DNA of 36,473 nucleotides, taken from a virus. Made by a program: the position numbers and the translations under genes. A model generated the notes under the pieces. That model did not search any database and was not told the origin of the DNA. It saw nothing but the letters and a program-made list of their open reading frames with translations. The number at the start of each line of letters is the position of its first letter. Position 1 is the stretch's first letter. The stretch lies in the IMG/VR virus record IMGVR_UViG_3300031523_000002, positions 1-36,473 of that record; one strand, given 5' to 3'. Shown here piece after piece: positions 1 to 7,762 of this stretch.

Positions 1-341
1 ACACCCTGTATTTGACCAGTTACCAGCGCTCCTGTGATGTACCACTTGGGCTAAACTTTAATCAGGTTCAGGTGTTCTTTTTCTTGGCCATCATGGCGCA
101 GATTACCGGCCACAAAGCCGGCATGGCATACCATAAGATCGTTAACGCGCACATTTACGAGGATCAGCTGCCATTGATGCGCGATGTTCAGTTAAAGCGC
201 GAGCCTTACGACGCGCCCGAACTGTTTATAAATCCGCAAATTAAAACGCTTGAGGATCTGGAGGAGTGGGTGACTCCGGACAATTTTTGCGTTTTTGGTT
301 ACCAGCACCACGAGCCAATTTCCTACCCGTTTTCTGTTTAA
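1..341 (+). CDS. thyA: Thymidylate synthase family protein, C-terminal part (cut by window start)
   Basis: The frame is open from base 3, so only about the last 113 residues are present. They contain thymidylate synthase signatures: YQRSCD, a DxxLGxxFN segment (residues that hold dUMP), the mAqitG helix, an AHIY segment matching the HxY dUMP-binding pair, and a closing GY-hhepIsyP stretch. The catalytic Cys (PCH) would lie upstream of the window. The Asn of the LGxxFN motif is kept; dCMP hydroxymethylases usually carry Asp there, so a dUMP substrate is inferred. A dUMP hydroxymethylase, a relative used by phages that modify thymine, cannot be excluded. The encoded role is dTMP supply for phage DNA synthesis. 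The next gene follows after 17 bases. Confidence 0.9.
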   Translation, partial: TLYLTSYQRSCDVPLGLNFNQVQVFFFLAIMAQITGHKAGMAYHKIVNAHIYEDQLPLMRDVQLKREPYDAPELFINPQIKTLEDLEEWVTPDNFCVFGYQHHEPISYPFSV

Positions 342-358
342 ATTTGGAGTGATATTTT

Positions 359-754
359 ATGATGACTATCGAAAAGTTTTATTTAGAAGTAAATGAGGGC
401 TACGGCGAGCGCATTGAAAACTATCGGTTTGCTTGGATGACCGATGACCAATGGCTGTGCAAATTGTTTTTATGTCGTTTGTTTTCTGGATTCCATCACA
501 TCCCAACTGAGCCAAAACCGAGCGGGACAGGGGTTGAAATTAATTTTACGTCAAGCATTTTCTCAACATTTGATGACGACGGATTGACTAGGCTCGTGAT
601 AATGGCGCACAACTGGGGAGTGCGAGCAACGATACAAGGCAGCGGACCGGGCATGATAAAATTAAGACTTCATGTTCGAAAGTGTCGCGAAGGCCGGATG
701 TACGAAAGACACCCGACTATTTCGGAAGCTTTCGAAAAATTCGAAGATTATTGA
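359..754 (+). CDS. Hypothetical phage protein, 131 aa
   Basis: I do not recognise this family. The start is one of two adjacent ATGs (359 or 362), about 10 bases after a GGAG ribosome site. The protein is soluble-looking, with no signal peptide or membrane segment. It has an aromatic N-terminal half (FYLEVNEGYGE, YRFAWMTDDQWL), a central glycine-rich stretch and a basic C-terminal region (KLRLHVRKCREGR). It sits between the thymidylate synthase gene and a nucleotide diphosphohydrolase-like gene with short gaps, so it probably belongs to the same transcript. That placement does not by itself prove a role in nucleotide metabolism. Confidence 0.7.
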   Translation: MMTIEKFYLEVNEGYGERIENYRFAWMTDDQWLCKLFLCRLFSGFHHIPTEPKPSGTGVEINFTSSIFSTFDDDGLTRLVIMAHNWGVRATIQGSGPGMIKLRLHVRKCREGRMYERHPTISEAFEKFEDY

Positions 755-768
755 TTGGAGCAATCAAA

Positions 769-1338
769 ATGAAAAGTAACAAACACACATACCCACCCGT
801 TTCAGAGTGGCCTAAATGGGCAGCTTGCGCGACAACAGACGATGATGGCCAAGGGGTTTTTTGGGCTAAGTCTACGTGCGAATTAAGGGGTTGCAGATGG
901 GAGTCTAAAGTCGTCTGTCAGTTTCGCTGTTTTTATAATCAAGGCATTCTAAACGATGCCGAAAACTCAAAAGTGACCCGCGAAGAGCAGGGAAAACGGG
1001 ACGCCCAAGCGGATCAACCGGGCGTCGATCCGATCGGAACCAAGCGCGATCAGGATAAAATTCAACTTCATCTATTACCACCGCTCGCTGAGTTAATGAT
1101 AGGGGAGGTTCTTACATTTGGGGCCAAAAAATACAGCCCAAACGGTTGGAAGTATGTTGAAAATCCAAACGACCGATACATGGCCGCAGCGATGCGGCAC
1201 TTAAATTCAGCCAGGCAGGGCGAGGAGCTGGACGCCGAATCAGGTCTACCGCACCTGGCACACGCCGCTTGCTGTTTGATGTTTATTTTGGAGCATAATA
1301 GCCACCCATTTACAGAAGTTGGAGAGGATCATGACTAA
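769..1338 (+). CDS. dATP/dGTP diphosphohydrolase-like protein (MazG/DUF5664 type), 189 aa
   Basis: The ATG at 769 follows GGAG by a standard gap and is preferred over upstream starts. Residues about 85-180 carry the pattern of the phage dATP/dGTP diphosphohydrolase family: K-DqdKiqlhLLP, a fGAkKYspnGW segment, RY-AAamRHLnsarqGEelDaESGLpHLaHA. The acidic residues in the GEE-DaESG helix are the expected metal ligands of an all-alpha MazG-type fold. Family members hydrolyse purine dNTPs to dNMPs plus pyrophosphate, and relatives (MazZ) work in 2-aminoadenine phages. The first 60 or so residues form a separate Cys- and Trp-rich module (PPVSEWPKWA, RGCRWESK) that I cannot assign. It overlaps the next gene by 8 bases. 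Confidence 0.7.
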   Translation: MKSNKHTYPPVSEWPKWAACATTDDDGQGVFWAKSTCELRGCRWESKVVCQFRCFYNQGILNDAENSKVTREEQGKRDAQADQPGVDPIGTKRDQDKIQLHLLPPLAELMIGEVLTFGAKKYSPNGWKYVENPNDRYMAAAMRHLNSARQGEELDAESGLPHLAHAACCLMFILEHNSHPFTEVGEDHD

Positions 1339-1672
1339 TATCAACAACTTAACCGATGTCGACGGCGTTGATGTCGTCGACACGGATAAAGAAGCGTTTG
1401 AAACGTGGTCTAAAAATTATTACGGCCATGCCACCAGCTTGTTTAATGTGTTGTATCAGTCTACTGACGGCCGCTATGACGCTCATTTTATACAAACAGA
1501 CTGGGAAGTGTGGCAGGCCGGCGGGACATCAAAGCAGGCTGAAATCGACCAGCTACGGGAAATTGCGAACGATCTTCTCAACAATTATGTATGCGGTAAT
1601 TCAATTTGCGGTACAGGTGGTGGAATATGCCAGCCTTGCGCAGCACTTGCAGCGCAAATCAATTTAGACTAG
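1331..1672 (+). CDS. Hypothetical phage protein, 113 aa
   Basis: The ATG at 1331 lies just after a strong GGAGAGG ribosome site and overlaps the end of the diphosphohydrolase-like gene by 8 bases, suggesting translational coupling. The N-terminus is Asp-rich (DVDGVDVVDTD). A middle segment has FETWSKNYYG and WEVWQAGG, a pattern seen in small accessory phage proteins of the Eaa/Ead sort. The C-terminus has four cysteines (CGNSIC and CQPCA) that might bind a metal. It is the last gene before the terminator at 1763-1788. No function is inferred. Confidence 0.75.
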   Translation: MTNINNLTDVDGVDVVDTDKEAFETWSKNYYGHATSLFNVLYQSTDGRYDAHFIQTDWEVWQAGGTSKQAEIDQLREIANDLLNNYVCGNSICGTGGGICQPCAALAAQINLD

Positions 1673-1699
1673 AATGCTTGAGTTGTTTGTTGCTTCATG

Positions 1700-1788
1700 G
1701 ACTGGGCATTACCCGGTCGCCGATGTGAGGGTTGGGAGTTTCCCGGCCGATGCACGCCCCAGCCCTGCCCTAGCGCAGGGTTTTTTTT
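1700..1788 (+). ncRNA. Candidate structured RNA: two hairpins followed by an intrinsic terminator
   Basis: The gap of nearly 200 bases between the genes ending at 1672 and starting at 1870 contains three consecutive stem-loops. Stem 1: 1700-1706 pairs with 1712-1718 around a CATTA loop (7 bp, one G-U). Stem 2: 1730-1737 pairs with 1741-1748 around a 3-base loop (8 bp, two G-U). Stem 3: 1763-1768 pairs with 1775-1780, followed by eight T. This may be a small RNA ending in its own terminator or an elaborate 3' end of the upstream mRNA. It is not a tRNA: no T-arm GTTCRA motif or CCA acceptor could be fitted. No known RNA family was recognised. Confidence 0.4.
1763..1788 (+). terminator. Rho-independent terminator
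   Basis: A 6-bp GC-rich stem (CCCTGC / GCAGGG) with a 6-base loop is directly followed by eight T. It ends the nucleotide-metabolism operon before the tail block. Confidence 0.9.
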
Positions 1789-1814
1789 GCCTGGAATAAT
1801 TAGCATTAATGGCA

Positions 1815-1840
1815 TTTACAGCATAATAGCGTATAATTCA
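1815..1840 (+). promoter_or_regulatory. Putative phage promoter before the tail block
   Basis: TTTACA, eleven bases, then a perfect TATAAT (1832-1837) followed by TCA. The same arrangement recurs before the gene at 5632 and, diverged, before the gene at 24782. The 11-base distance is too short for a normal sigma-70 -35 box, so the upstream part is more likely an activator site. A second TATAAT lies at 1844-1849. Confidence 0.55.
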
Positions 1841-1869
1841 ACCTATAATTTCCCCCGAGGCGATACAGT

Positions 1870-3828
1870 ATGGCAAACAGATGGATAGCATCCGGCTCAA
1901 GCGCGATTACAGCGCCGACGCTCGGAAATGTATTAGCTCTGTCTACGTTCAGAATCGTTTCGAGAGATCTTTCTTGGTCAGCGATAGCGAGCGCCGGCTA
2001 TTGGTTTTCACAAGCCGGATCAACAAGTGCGAGCCGGGAAATTGGAATATATGCAGAGCCGTCCAGTGACAGCATAACCCTAATTCTGGGCGGAACGGGC
2101 ACTCCTCTAACAACAACAGCAAGCGCGTTCGGATCGACTTTGATAGCGGGTGAACTGGATTTCGAGCTTAATCTGAGCACTGGGGCGTGGACGATAAAGC
2201 TTGACGCCATTCTAAAAGCCTCTGGTACTGCAACGGTCGGTAGCAATAGAACTGCCGGGGTTTTGTTTCGCCTGGGTGCCAGAGCATCAACAGATACATC
2301 GGGCACGGCTAGCGCTTACGAGATGCCTGCTGGAAACAACATTGGCGACACCGACATATATTTGGATGGTGCCCTGGTTCGAACGTATGTAATGCCCTTG
2401 GCGGGCACAAACGTTCCTGAATCTACTAGCGCAGCAGATGGCACGCTACTAAACGGCGATGGGTCCGACTGGGAAGCCGTTGCACCGGCCCGCTCAATCA
2501 CCGCGCCCGCATTGAGCGATCCGATCTATGCGATCGGAACGAATGGGCTATGCAGAGTAAACCTTAGCGGCACTTACGCCGATATCGCTCCCACTCTAAT
2601 AGAATACCGGGCCATGCAAGGGGCCACGACAATCCAGGACTGGGCGACAGTCGATAGTTTTGGGGCAGGTGTATACTCGTTTATCCCGACGGTTGGCGTT
2701 AACGAAGGGATAACGTTTGAGGTCAGAACAACAGTAGACGCTGTTTTATATAATGATTCTACTGCGACGATCGATATCGGCATTGTGATGGCTGTGATCG
2801 GGTCAAGCTCATCAGAAAACTGGTTTACAGATAGTACTAAAACCACGGTAGGCCGCGTACATACTAAAAAGTCTGGCTCCTGGACGACTTTGGACGCTGC
2901 TGCAATGAGCGGCGAAAGCGCAGTGGAATTGGCAAATTTAATTTACACTAAAACCGGATCTCCCGTAGGTTTTTACGACAACGGATTGGGCGGGACTAAG
3001 TTGACGGTGGAATGGGACCCATCAACCGGCTCCAGTTATTCCGCATTAGTCGGTGCAATTTCTAATAGCAACGTTTCTCTTTTTATAAATCAAGGGGGCT
3101 ATAATGATGCGGCGGCGTCAATTACTGTAAATACGGCTGATGTCACCGCGCTCATTTCCTCCCTGCGCGCAATAGTGGGCGATGTACCATGGGTCGATGG
3201 TGCAAGCCAGCGACGCATCGCAGCGGGGTTTGACGCCGAGTTCGTTGCGCTGTGGCAAGCATTTGCAGAAGCTCAGGCAGCATTGGCCGGAATGTATTTG
3301 TTTTGGCGGCATGATCTGACGATAACCGGCGATCACGTACACTTAACCCAGGCGGATAGCAATAAATCGGCGTTACGCGCGGCAGCTATATGTGATTATC
3401 TGTATGGGGCAGGCACGTACTACAAAGGTCCGTCGATCTCTTCTGCGACACATAGTGGCACTGAGGTGACGCTAACTCTAAATACAACTGGCACAGATTA
3501 CGCTACAATTTTACCGAGCACCGCAATCGCCGGGTTTAAAGTAACTGATGATGGTACAGAGTCGACTCTGGTTGACCAGAGCACTGCAAGCAAAACCACA
3601 ATCGTGCTGACCTTAGGCTCGGATATTGCAGGCGCAGGGCTTGGTTTTTTTGCTTCATATAACCAGAACGTGAGCGGCGTAAGCGCGTTTACTAATTACC
3701 CGCTGGTGGATAGCGAGATTTCATTTCCCGTAGACCCGGTAACGTCTAGCTTTGCGGTTTCAGTTATCAGTGTTATCAGAACAAAATATAGACGATTCCC
3801 GTGGCAGTCTTGGAATAAATTACTTTAA
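1870..3828 (+). CDS. Tail protein with SGNH/GDSL-esterase domain, 652 aa
   Basis: The start ATG follows GAGG. The N-terminal third (about 1-200) is Ser/Thr/Gly-rich beta structure resembling a concanavalin/LamG-like domain. An Ig-like segment follows at about 210-300. From about 305 the SGNH hydrolase blocks appear in order: block I IGSSSSENW (nucleophile probably S313), block III GGYND (N412), block V DHVHLT with the DxxH pair D488 and H491. A small beta domain ends the protein. Such enzymes on phage tails remove acetyl groups from capsule or O-antigen sugars. It opens the block of fibre-like genes before the terminase and probably has its own promoter. The substrate is unknown; the SGNH call is motif-based. 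Confidence 0.7.
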   Translation: MANRWIASGSSAITAPTLGNVLALSTFRIVSRDLSWSAIASAGYWFSQAGSTSASREIGIYAEPSSDSITLILGGTGTPLTTTASAFGSTLIAGELDFELNLSTGAWTIKLDAILKASGTATVGSNRTAGVLFRLGARASTDTSGTASAYEMPAGNNIGDTDIYLDGALVRTYVMPLAGTNVPESTSAADGTLLNGDGSDWEAVAPARSITAPALSDPIYAIGTNGLCRVNLSGTYADIAPTLIEYRAMQGATTIQDWATVDSFGAGVYSFIPTVGVNEGITFEVRTTVDAVLYNDSTATIDIGIVMAVIGSSSSENWFTDSTKTTVGRVHTKKSGSWTTLDAAAMSGESAVELANLIYTKTGSPVGFYDNGLGGTKLTVEWDPSTGSSYSALVGAISNSNVSLFINQGGYNDAAASITVNTADVTALISSLRAIVGDVPWVDGASQRRIAAGFDAEFVALWQAFAEAQAALAGMYLFWRHDLTITGDHVHLTQADSNKSALRAAAICDYLYGAGTYYKGPSISSATHSGTEVTLTLNTTGTDYATILPSTAIAGFKVTDDGTESTLVDQSTASKTTIVLTLGSDIAGAGLGFFASYNQNVSGVSAFTNYPLVDSEISFPVDPVTSSFAVSVISVIRTKYRRFPWQSWNKLL

Positions 3829-3844
3829 ATCTTAGGCAAAGCTT

Positions 3845-5074
3845 ATGAAAATTACCCGGCCACAAAATATTTTCGGATTACAAATCGGCGATATTGTCAC
3901 TTCAACCGCTATCAAGTCAGTTTCAAGCGGTTATTTAGTTGCTGACAATTCGGTTTATTTGCAATCCGCATACCCAAAGCTTTTTAATATCATTGGATTG
4001 CCGGCATATTCACCTAATACCCTAATGGAAACGCCTGCGACTACTCCGCCAGGTGCGCCGTTGGGATCTGGCATTTCAGGTGATGGCACGTACTACGCTA
4101 TTACAACAGGTGCTAGTCCATTCGTCACAATTTATAAAAACGTTGCAAACAAGTACGAAAAACTTGCCAACCCTGCAACTTTGCCGCCAGGAAGTTCGAC
4201 CAGTTGTTCATTTTCGTCTGATGGCGTTTATTTAACAGTAACCAGTTCAGCGGCTGACTATATTACAAATTATCAGCGATCGGGTGATGTATTTACGAAA
4301 TTAACAGCACCGGCATCATTGCCGACAGGTGCGGCTTCTGGGTCGGCTTATTCAGACGACGGTGCTCATATGGCTGTTTCGTTCGCATCGCCCCCATACT
4401 TGAGAATATATAGCAATGTAGCGGGAACCTATACCGCGCTTACTGACCCTGCAACCCTGCCGCCAGGTGCTGCCAGCCATGTCGCATTTTCGGGCAATGG
4501 TGACTATTTGACAGTGCTTCATGCTGCACCGCCTTACCTGACTAATTACAAATTAACAGCAGGTAATTACGTTGCATTGCCAACGCCGTTAAGCATTCCG
4601 CCAGGAGCGCCAAGCGGCCTGTCTTATAATTTCGATGGGTCTATATTATTTATTTCAACTACAGCAGTGCCATATTTGACCCGGTACAATCAAACCAGTG
4701 ATGTGTTTTTAGCGGCTGATATTCCATTGGACATGCCCACGTCTGCTGTGAGTAGTGTTTCAATTGATTCAGCAAGCTCTGTTATGTGTCTAATATATGC
4801 AGCACCGCCTTTCATCGATTTCTATCGAGGTTCAAATAAAAACTTTTTGAAAATTACCAGGTTGGCAGTTCCACCGATTGGCGCGCCAACTAATATGGTG
4901 ATGTCTCGTGGTGATGAAGTGGTGGGTTTAACTTTTGCGCCACCTCCGTATGTTTCTTCTTACGTTTCAATAACTCCGTTTGATACCACGACTGAGTTTG
5001 CCGTACCGGATTCTTTGTTAATCGACTCTCCTGATTCTCCAATAAAAATTATCAGCTATATTAGGGCCACATAA
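3845..5074 (+). CDS. Tail protein: seven-bladed beta-propeller inserted in a tail-collar-like frame, 409 aa
   Basis: Residues 66-387 consist of seven consecutive units of exactly 46 residues, each of the form LPPGA-S-vafS-DG-yltv--A-PPYL--Y------y-kL--PA. Seven WD40/YVTN-like blades would close a propeller. The N-terminal 65 residues (SGYLVADNSVYLQSAYPKLF) resemble the first half of a phage tail-collar domain. The last 22 residues, with FAVPD and IKIISYIRA, resemble its end, so the propeller appears inserted in a collar domain. The likely role is a receptor-binding tail appendage. The stop codon overlaps the next start (TAATG). Propeller function, whether glycan binding or assembly, cannot be read from sequence. 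Confidence 0.75.
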   Translation: MKITRPQNIFGLQIGDIVTSTAIKSVSSGYLVADNSVYLQSAYPKLFNIIGLPAYSPNTLMETPATTPPGAPLGSGISGDGTYYAITTGASPFVTIYKNVANKYEKLANPATLPPGSSTSCSFSSDGVYLTVTSSAADYITNYQRSGDVFTKLTAPASLPTGAASGSAYSDDGAHMAVSFASPPYLRIYSNVAGTYTALTDPATLPPGAASHVAFSGNGDYLTVLHAAPPYLTNYKLTAGNYVALPTPLSIPPGAPSGLSYNFDGSILFISTTAVPYLTRYNQTSDVFLAADIPLDMPTSAVSSVSIDSASSVMCLIYAAPPFIDFYRGSNKNFLKITRLAVPPIGAPTNMVMSRGDEVVGLTFAPPPYVSSYVSITPFDTTTEFAVPDSLLIDSPDSPIKIISYIRAT

Positions 5075-5256
5075 TGATTGTTTATCAAATACCGCCAGAC
5101 AGCTATTATCGAGGCAACACAAAGACGATTACAGGGCCAGGTGTTGAGCTTGGCTGGACTAGAGCCGCTCCGCCTGTGATTCCTGACGGTTCTTATGCAA
5201 AGTGGATGAATACCTGGGTTATAACGACAACGCCGCCACCGGCTTATGAGGAATAG
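5074..5256 (+). CDS. Small hypothetical protein in tail block, 60 aa
   Basis: The ATG overlaps the stop of the propeller gene by one base, with AGGG upstream. The protein is Pro/Tyr/Trp-rich (IPPDSYYRGN, TRAAPPVIPDG, TTTPPPAYEE) with no membrane segment. Size, position and Pro-rich ends would suit a minor tail or fibre-associated protein, but I recognise no family. It is followed after two bases by the next gene. Confidence 0.65.
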   Translation: MIVYQIPPDSYYRGNTKTITGPGVELGWTRAAPPVIPDGSYAKWMNTWVITTTPPPAYEE

Positions 5257-5258
5257 AA

Positions 5259-5558
5259 ATGAACATTGAAAACAAAGCGGTAACCATTGACGGCACTAAT
5301 GGCGGTGATATTAGGGTCTGGCCAAATTACAGAAACACGCAGTTAGCGGTGGCAGGCAGGTCGACAGGATTAATTACAGTGACAGCAAAAGCATTAGGTG
5401 CAGACGTTTTTGAGTCGTTTTCGCCAGAGCTTCAATTAGATTTGTCAATTGAACGAACTGCGGTCATACAAGGTTATTCGTTAATACGCCTAAATTTCGA
5501 AATAGACCCGTCAGGCCCAGATTTTACAGTTAAAACAACGCAATGGAATGACAGTTAG
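5259..5558 (+). CDS. Hypothetical tail-block protein, 99 aa
   Basis: GAGG lies a good distance upstream of the ATG. The sequence alternates hydrophobic and polar residues throughout (DIRVWPNYRNTQLAVAG, GLITVTAKALGADVF, AVIQGYSLIRLNFEI), predicting one small all-beta domain, as in phage decoration or fibre-cap proteins. It ends the first tail transcript; a 73-base gap with a promoter-like motif follows. No family was recognised. Confidence 0.65.
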   Translation: MNIENKAVTIDGTNGGDIRVWPNYRNTQLAVAGRSTGLITVTAKALGADVFESFSPELQLDLSIERTAVIQGYSLIRLNFEIDPSGPDFTVKTTQWNDS

Positions 5559-5578
5559 TCAGTTAGCATGACGTAGCT

Positions 5579-5604
5579 ATTACATTGCATTAGCGTATAA
5601 TTCA
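5579..5604 (+). promoter_or_regulatory. Putative phage promoter, second copy of the repeated motif
   Basis: ATTACA, eleven bases, then TATAATTCA. The 14-base core TAGCGTATAATTCA is identical to that at 1827-1840. It lies 28 bases before the fibre gene start. Confidence 0.55.
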
Positions 5605-5631
5605 GCTAATTATTTAACATGGGTCATCATA

Positions 5632-7278
5632 ATGGCATCAATTGAAAGCTATAGCGTCAAGACTGAGATAGTCGATGGCGATACATTTGTGGTCTACTCG
5701 CCTGCCAATGGGCAAGTAGTTCGGGTGCCATTGTCTACTGTGCTGACGCATCTGTCGCAAGAATTCATCGCACTGTCTGACTCGCCTGGTACTTACGTTG
5801 GCCAGCAGGGTAAGGTTCCCCAGGTTAACAACACAGAAGATGGACTGGTGTTCGCATCTAGCTCATTAGCTCCGGCATTCATTACACTGCCAGACACCCC
5901 AGGAGCCTACACAGGCGCTACAAAGCAATTGCGGGTAAATGGTGCTAATAACGCACTAGAGTTTACTGACAGCGATTTTAAAGGGCTTACTGATACACCA
6001 TCAACATACGCAGGTGATGAACTATCATTGATTAGAGTCAATGGTAGCGGTACAGGGTTAGAGTACAGAAAGGCCACAGACCTAATTCCTGGCGCGATCT
6101 ATGTTACGCAGGCTAGTCAATTGGCCGGCGCCCTGTCAAGCTCGATTGTTTATTTTATTTCACAAAGCGTTGACATGGGAACAACTCAGATAACGGTGCC
6201 AGCTGGTGGTATAACATTTTCTGGCTATAGTTTTGAGACGTCGAAATTGGTTAGCTCTGCGCCTAACTATATAATGTTCATTAGTCCTGCTGGTGGTAGC
6301 GGGGAAATTCAATTCTCAAGAATTGCAATTGAAGTGACTGGCGCAGCGTCCCAGGTTTACGACATCACAGCGAGCACGGGAAATGAAGCGTTTGAATTGA
6401 TCCGTGTTAATTATAATGGATGTACATCGTGTGGTGAAATCTCAGGGTATAGGCAAGGGTTAGAATCTGGCACGGGAAGATATGGCGGATCGCCTAGTTT
6501 GATTTTATCGGGAAACTGGGCGGGTGGCTACAGAATAACCACAGCAATCATCAGAGGTCTTTCGGCGGGAATGACAGGCTCGGTATTTGAAGCGGGAACG
6601 GGCTTTCTTATGAATAGCCGTTTTCTTACTGACATCAACTGTGATTTACCAGTAAGCGCATCTTTTGCTGATTTTACTCAAGCAAACTTTTTTAATTCGT
6701 CAACATTTCAAATTCAGGGCGCTATATTTACTCGAAATGGCGCAATAGATGCAGGCGATGCAAACATTATACCAAATATGAATAAAGACGAATTAGCAGC
6801 AATTTGGAAAAATAATATCGGGCTAACAGGTACGTATGTTGGTGGTGAGGTTGAGATAGGCACTGAGATTTTAACATCAATTGTAACGCTGGGCGTGCCT
6901 GTTGATGTTAATGGGGCGTATTCTGCATCGCTGCTTGAGCATTTTGATAACCCGTCTCTGGGTCAGCTAAGACACCTAGGGGATGAGCCAAGAGACTATA
7001 ACGTCACTATAAATATTTCTGTTACGGGCACTGCTGGTAATGATTTGGCATTGCATATTACTAAGTGGGATAACTCGTTAGCAGTATTTACTACAGTCAA
7101 AATACAGCGAAGACAGGTAAATTCGTTTACCGGCGGGCGTGATGTGGCATTTTTTGATATGTTCACGGCAGTAACGCTAGATAGAAACGACTACATAAAG
7201 ATGCAAATTGCTAATAATACGTCAACTGCTGATGTGTCTGTCGAAGTGGATTCATTTATGCGAGTTACGGAGCGCTAA
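5632..7278 (+). CDS. Tail fibre / receptor-binding protein, 548 aa
   Basis: Residues about 45-150 hold three tandem copies of a fibre repeat of the form L-DtPgtY-G--------Vn---nGLeF (SDSPGTYVG, PDTPGAYTG, TDTPSTYAG), common in phage tail-fibre shafts. The middle (about 160-400) is Gly/Ser/Thr-rich with repeating short strands consistent with a parallel beta-helix, and contains a CTSC pair. The last 120 residues look like a jelly-roll trimer cap. It has its own putative promoter, so it may be expressed separately from the preceding esterase and propeller genes. No enzymatic motif was seen. Confidence 0.65.
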   Translation: MASIESYSVKTEIVDGDTFVVYSPANGQVVRVPLSTVLTHLSQEFIALSDSPGTYVGQQGKVPQVNNTEDGLVFASSSLAPAFITLPDTPGAYTGATKQLRVNGANNALEFTDSDFKGLTDTPSTYAGDELSLIRVNGSGTGLEYRKATDLIPGAIYVTQASQLAGALSSSIVYFISQSVDMGTTQITVPAGGITFSGYSFETSKLVSSAPNYIMFISPAGGSGEIQFSRIAIEVTGAASQVYDITASTGNEAFELIRVNYNGCTSCGEISGYRQGLESGTGRYGGSPSLILSGNWAGGYRITTAIIRGLSAGMTGSVFEAGTGFLMNSRFLTDINCDLPVSASFADFTQANFFNSSTFQIQGAIFTRNGAIDAGDANIIPNMNKDELAAIWKNNIGLTGTYVGGEVEIGTEILTSIVTLGVPVDVNGAYSASLLEHFDNPSLGQLRHLGDEPRDYNVTINISVTGTAGNDLALHITKWDNSLAVFTTVKIQRRQVNSFTGGRDVAFFDMFTAVTLDRNDYIKMQIANNTSTADVSVEVDSFMRVTER

Positions 7279-7334
7279 TGTCTAATGATATAGCCGCAGC
7301 AATTATTAAAGAATGGGTTGCAATGTATGACTAA
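7278..7334 (+). CDS. Possible leader micro-ORF, 18 aa
   Basis: An ATG overlaps the fibre gene stop (TAATG), with GGAG about 7 bases upstream. It encodes MSNDIAAAIIKEWVAMYD. It ends 20 bases before the small terminase gene, so it could couple translation across the gap. It has no recognisable function and could be fortuitous. Confidence 0.25.
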   Translation: MSNDIAAAIIKEWVAMYD

Positions 7335-7354
7335 CTACGCAGGGAGAGAATAAG

Positions 7355-7762
7355 ATGGCTGATTTAGGAAGGCCAACCAAATATACGCCAGAGATACTGG
7401 TTAAAGCCAAGGAGTATTTGGACACGGGCTATATTGAAAACGATGAGCTATTTCCTTCTCATGTCGGGCTATGCTTGTATATCGGTATTGGTAAATCCAC
7501 TGCATATGACTGGGCGAAAGAAGAAACGAAAGAGGCTTTTTCGGATATCTTTGAACAAATAATGATGAGGCAAGAGCTGGATATAGTTAAAAATGCCATG
7601 AGAGGCGACTATAACAGCACTATAGCAAAGGTAATGCTTACTAAGCACGGTTACAGCGATAAGCAGCAAACGGAGCTTACAGGCTCAAATGGAGGCCCTA
7701 TAGAGCAGAGCCAAAAAGTAGAATGGGTCATTCAGCCGGTAAAGCCCATCAATGAAGCGTGA
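7355..7762 (+). CDS. Terminase small subunit, 135 aa
   Basis: The protein binds phage DNA at the packaging start and feeds it to the large subunit. It opens with GRPTKYTPE, then an HTH-like region (FPSHVGLCLYIGIGKSTAYDWAKE) and the typical C-terminal segment NSTIAKVMLTKHGYSDKQ followed by a TGSNGGP tail, as in many phage packaging proteins. The start follows GGGAGAG. It overlaps the large subunit gene by 11 bases. In P22-type phages the pac site lies inside this gene; I could not locate one here. Confidence 0.88.
   Translation: MADLGRPTKYTPEILVKAKEYLDTGYIENDELFPSHVGLCLYIGIGKSTAYDWAKEETKEAFSDIFEQIMMRQELDIVKNAMRGDYNSTIAKVMLTKHGYSDKQQTELTGSNGGPIEQSQKVEWVIQPVKPINEA

Noticed and set aside
1319-1672. 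TTG start at 1319 for the 113-residue gene
   Set aside because: The TTG overlaps the ribosome site itself; ATG 1331 is correctly spaced after GGAGAGG.
1680-1760. tRNA-like element
   Set aside because: Stems are present, but no cloverleaf, T-loop consensus or acceptor end could be fitted.
1697-1888. Possible 63-residue gene in the gap before the SGNH tail gene
   Set aside because: It runs through the hairpins and terminator and lacks a ribosome site; the Cys/Pro-rich product looks like translated structured RNA.
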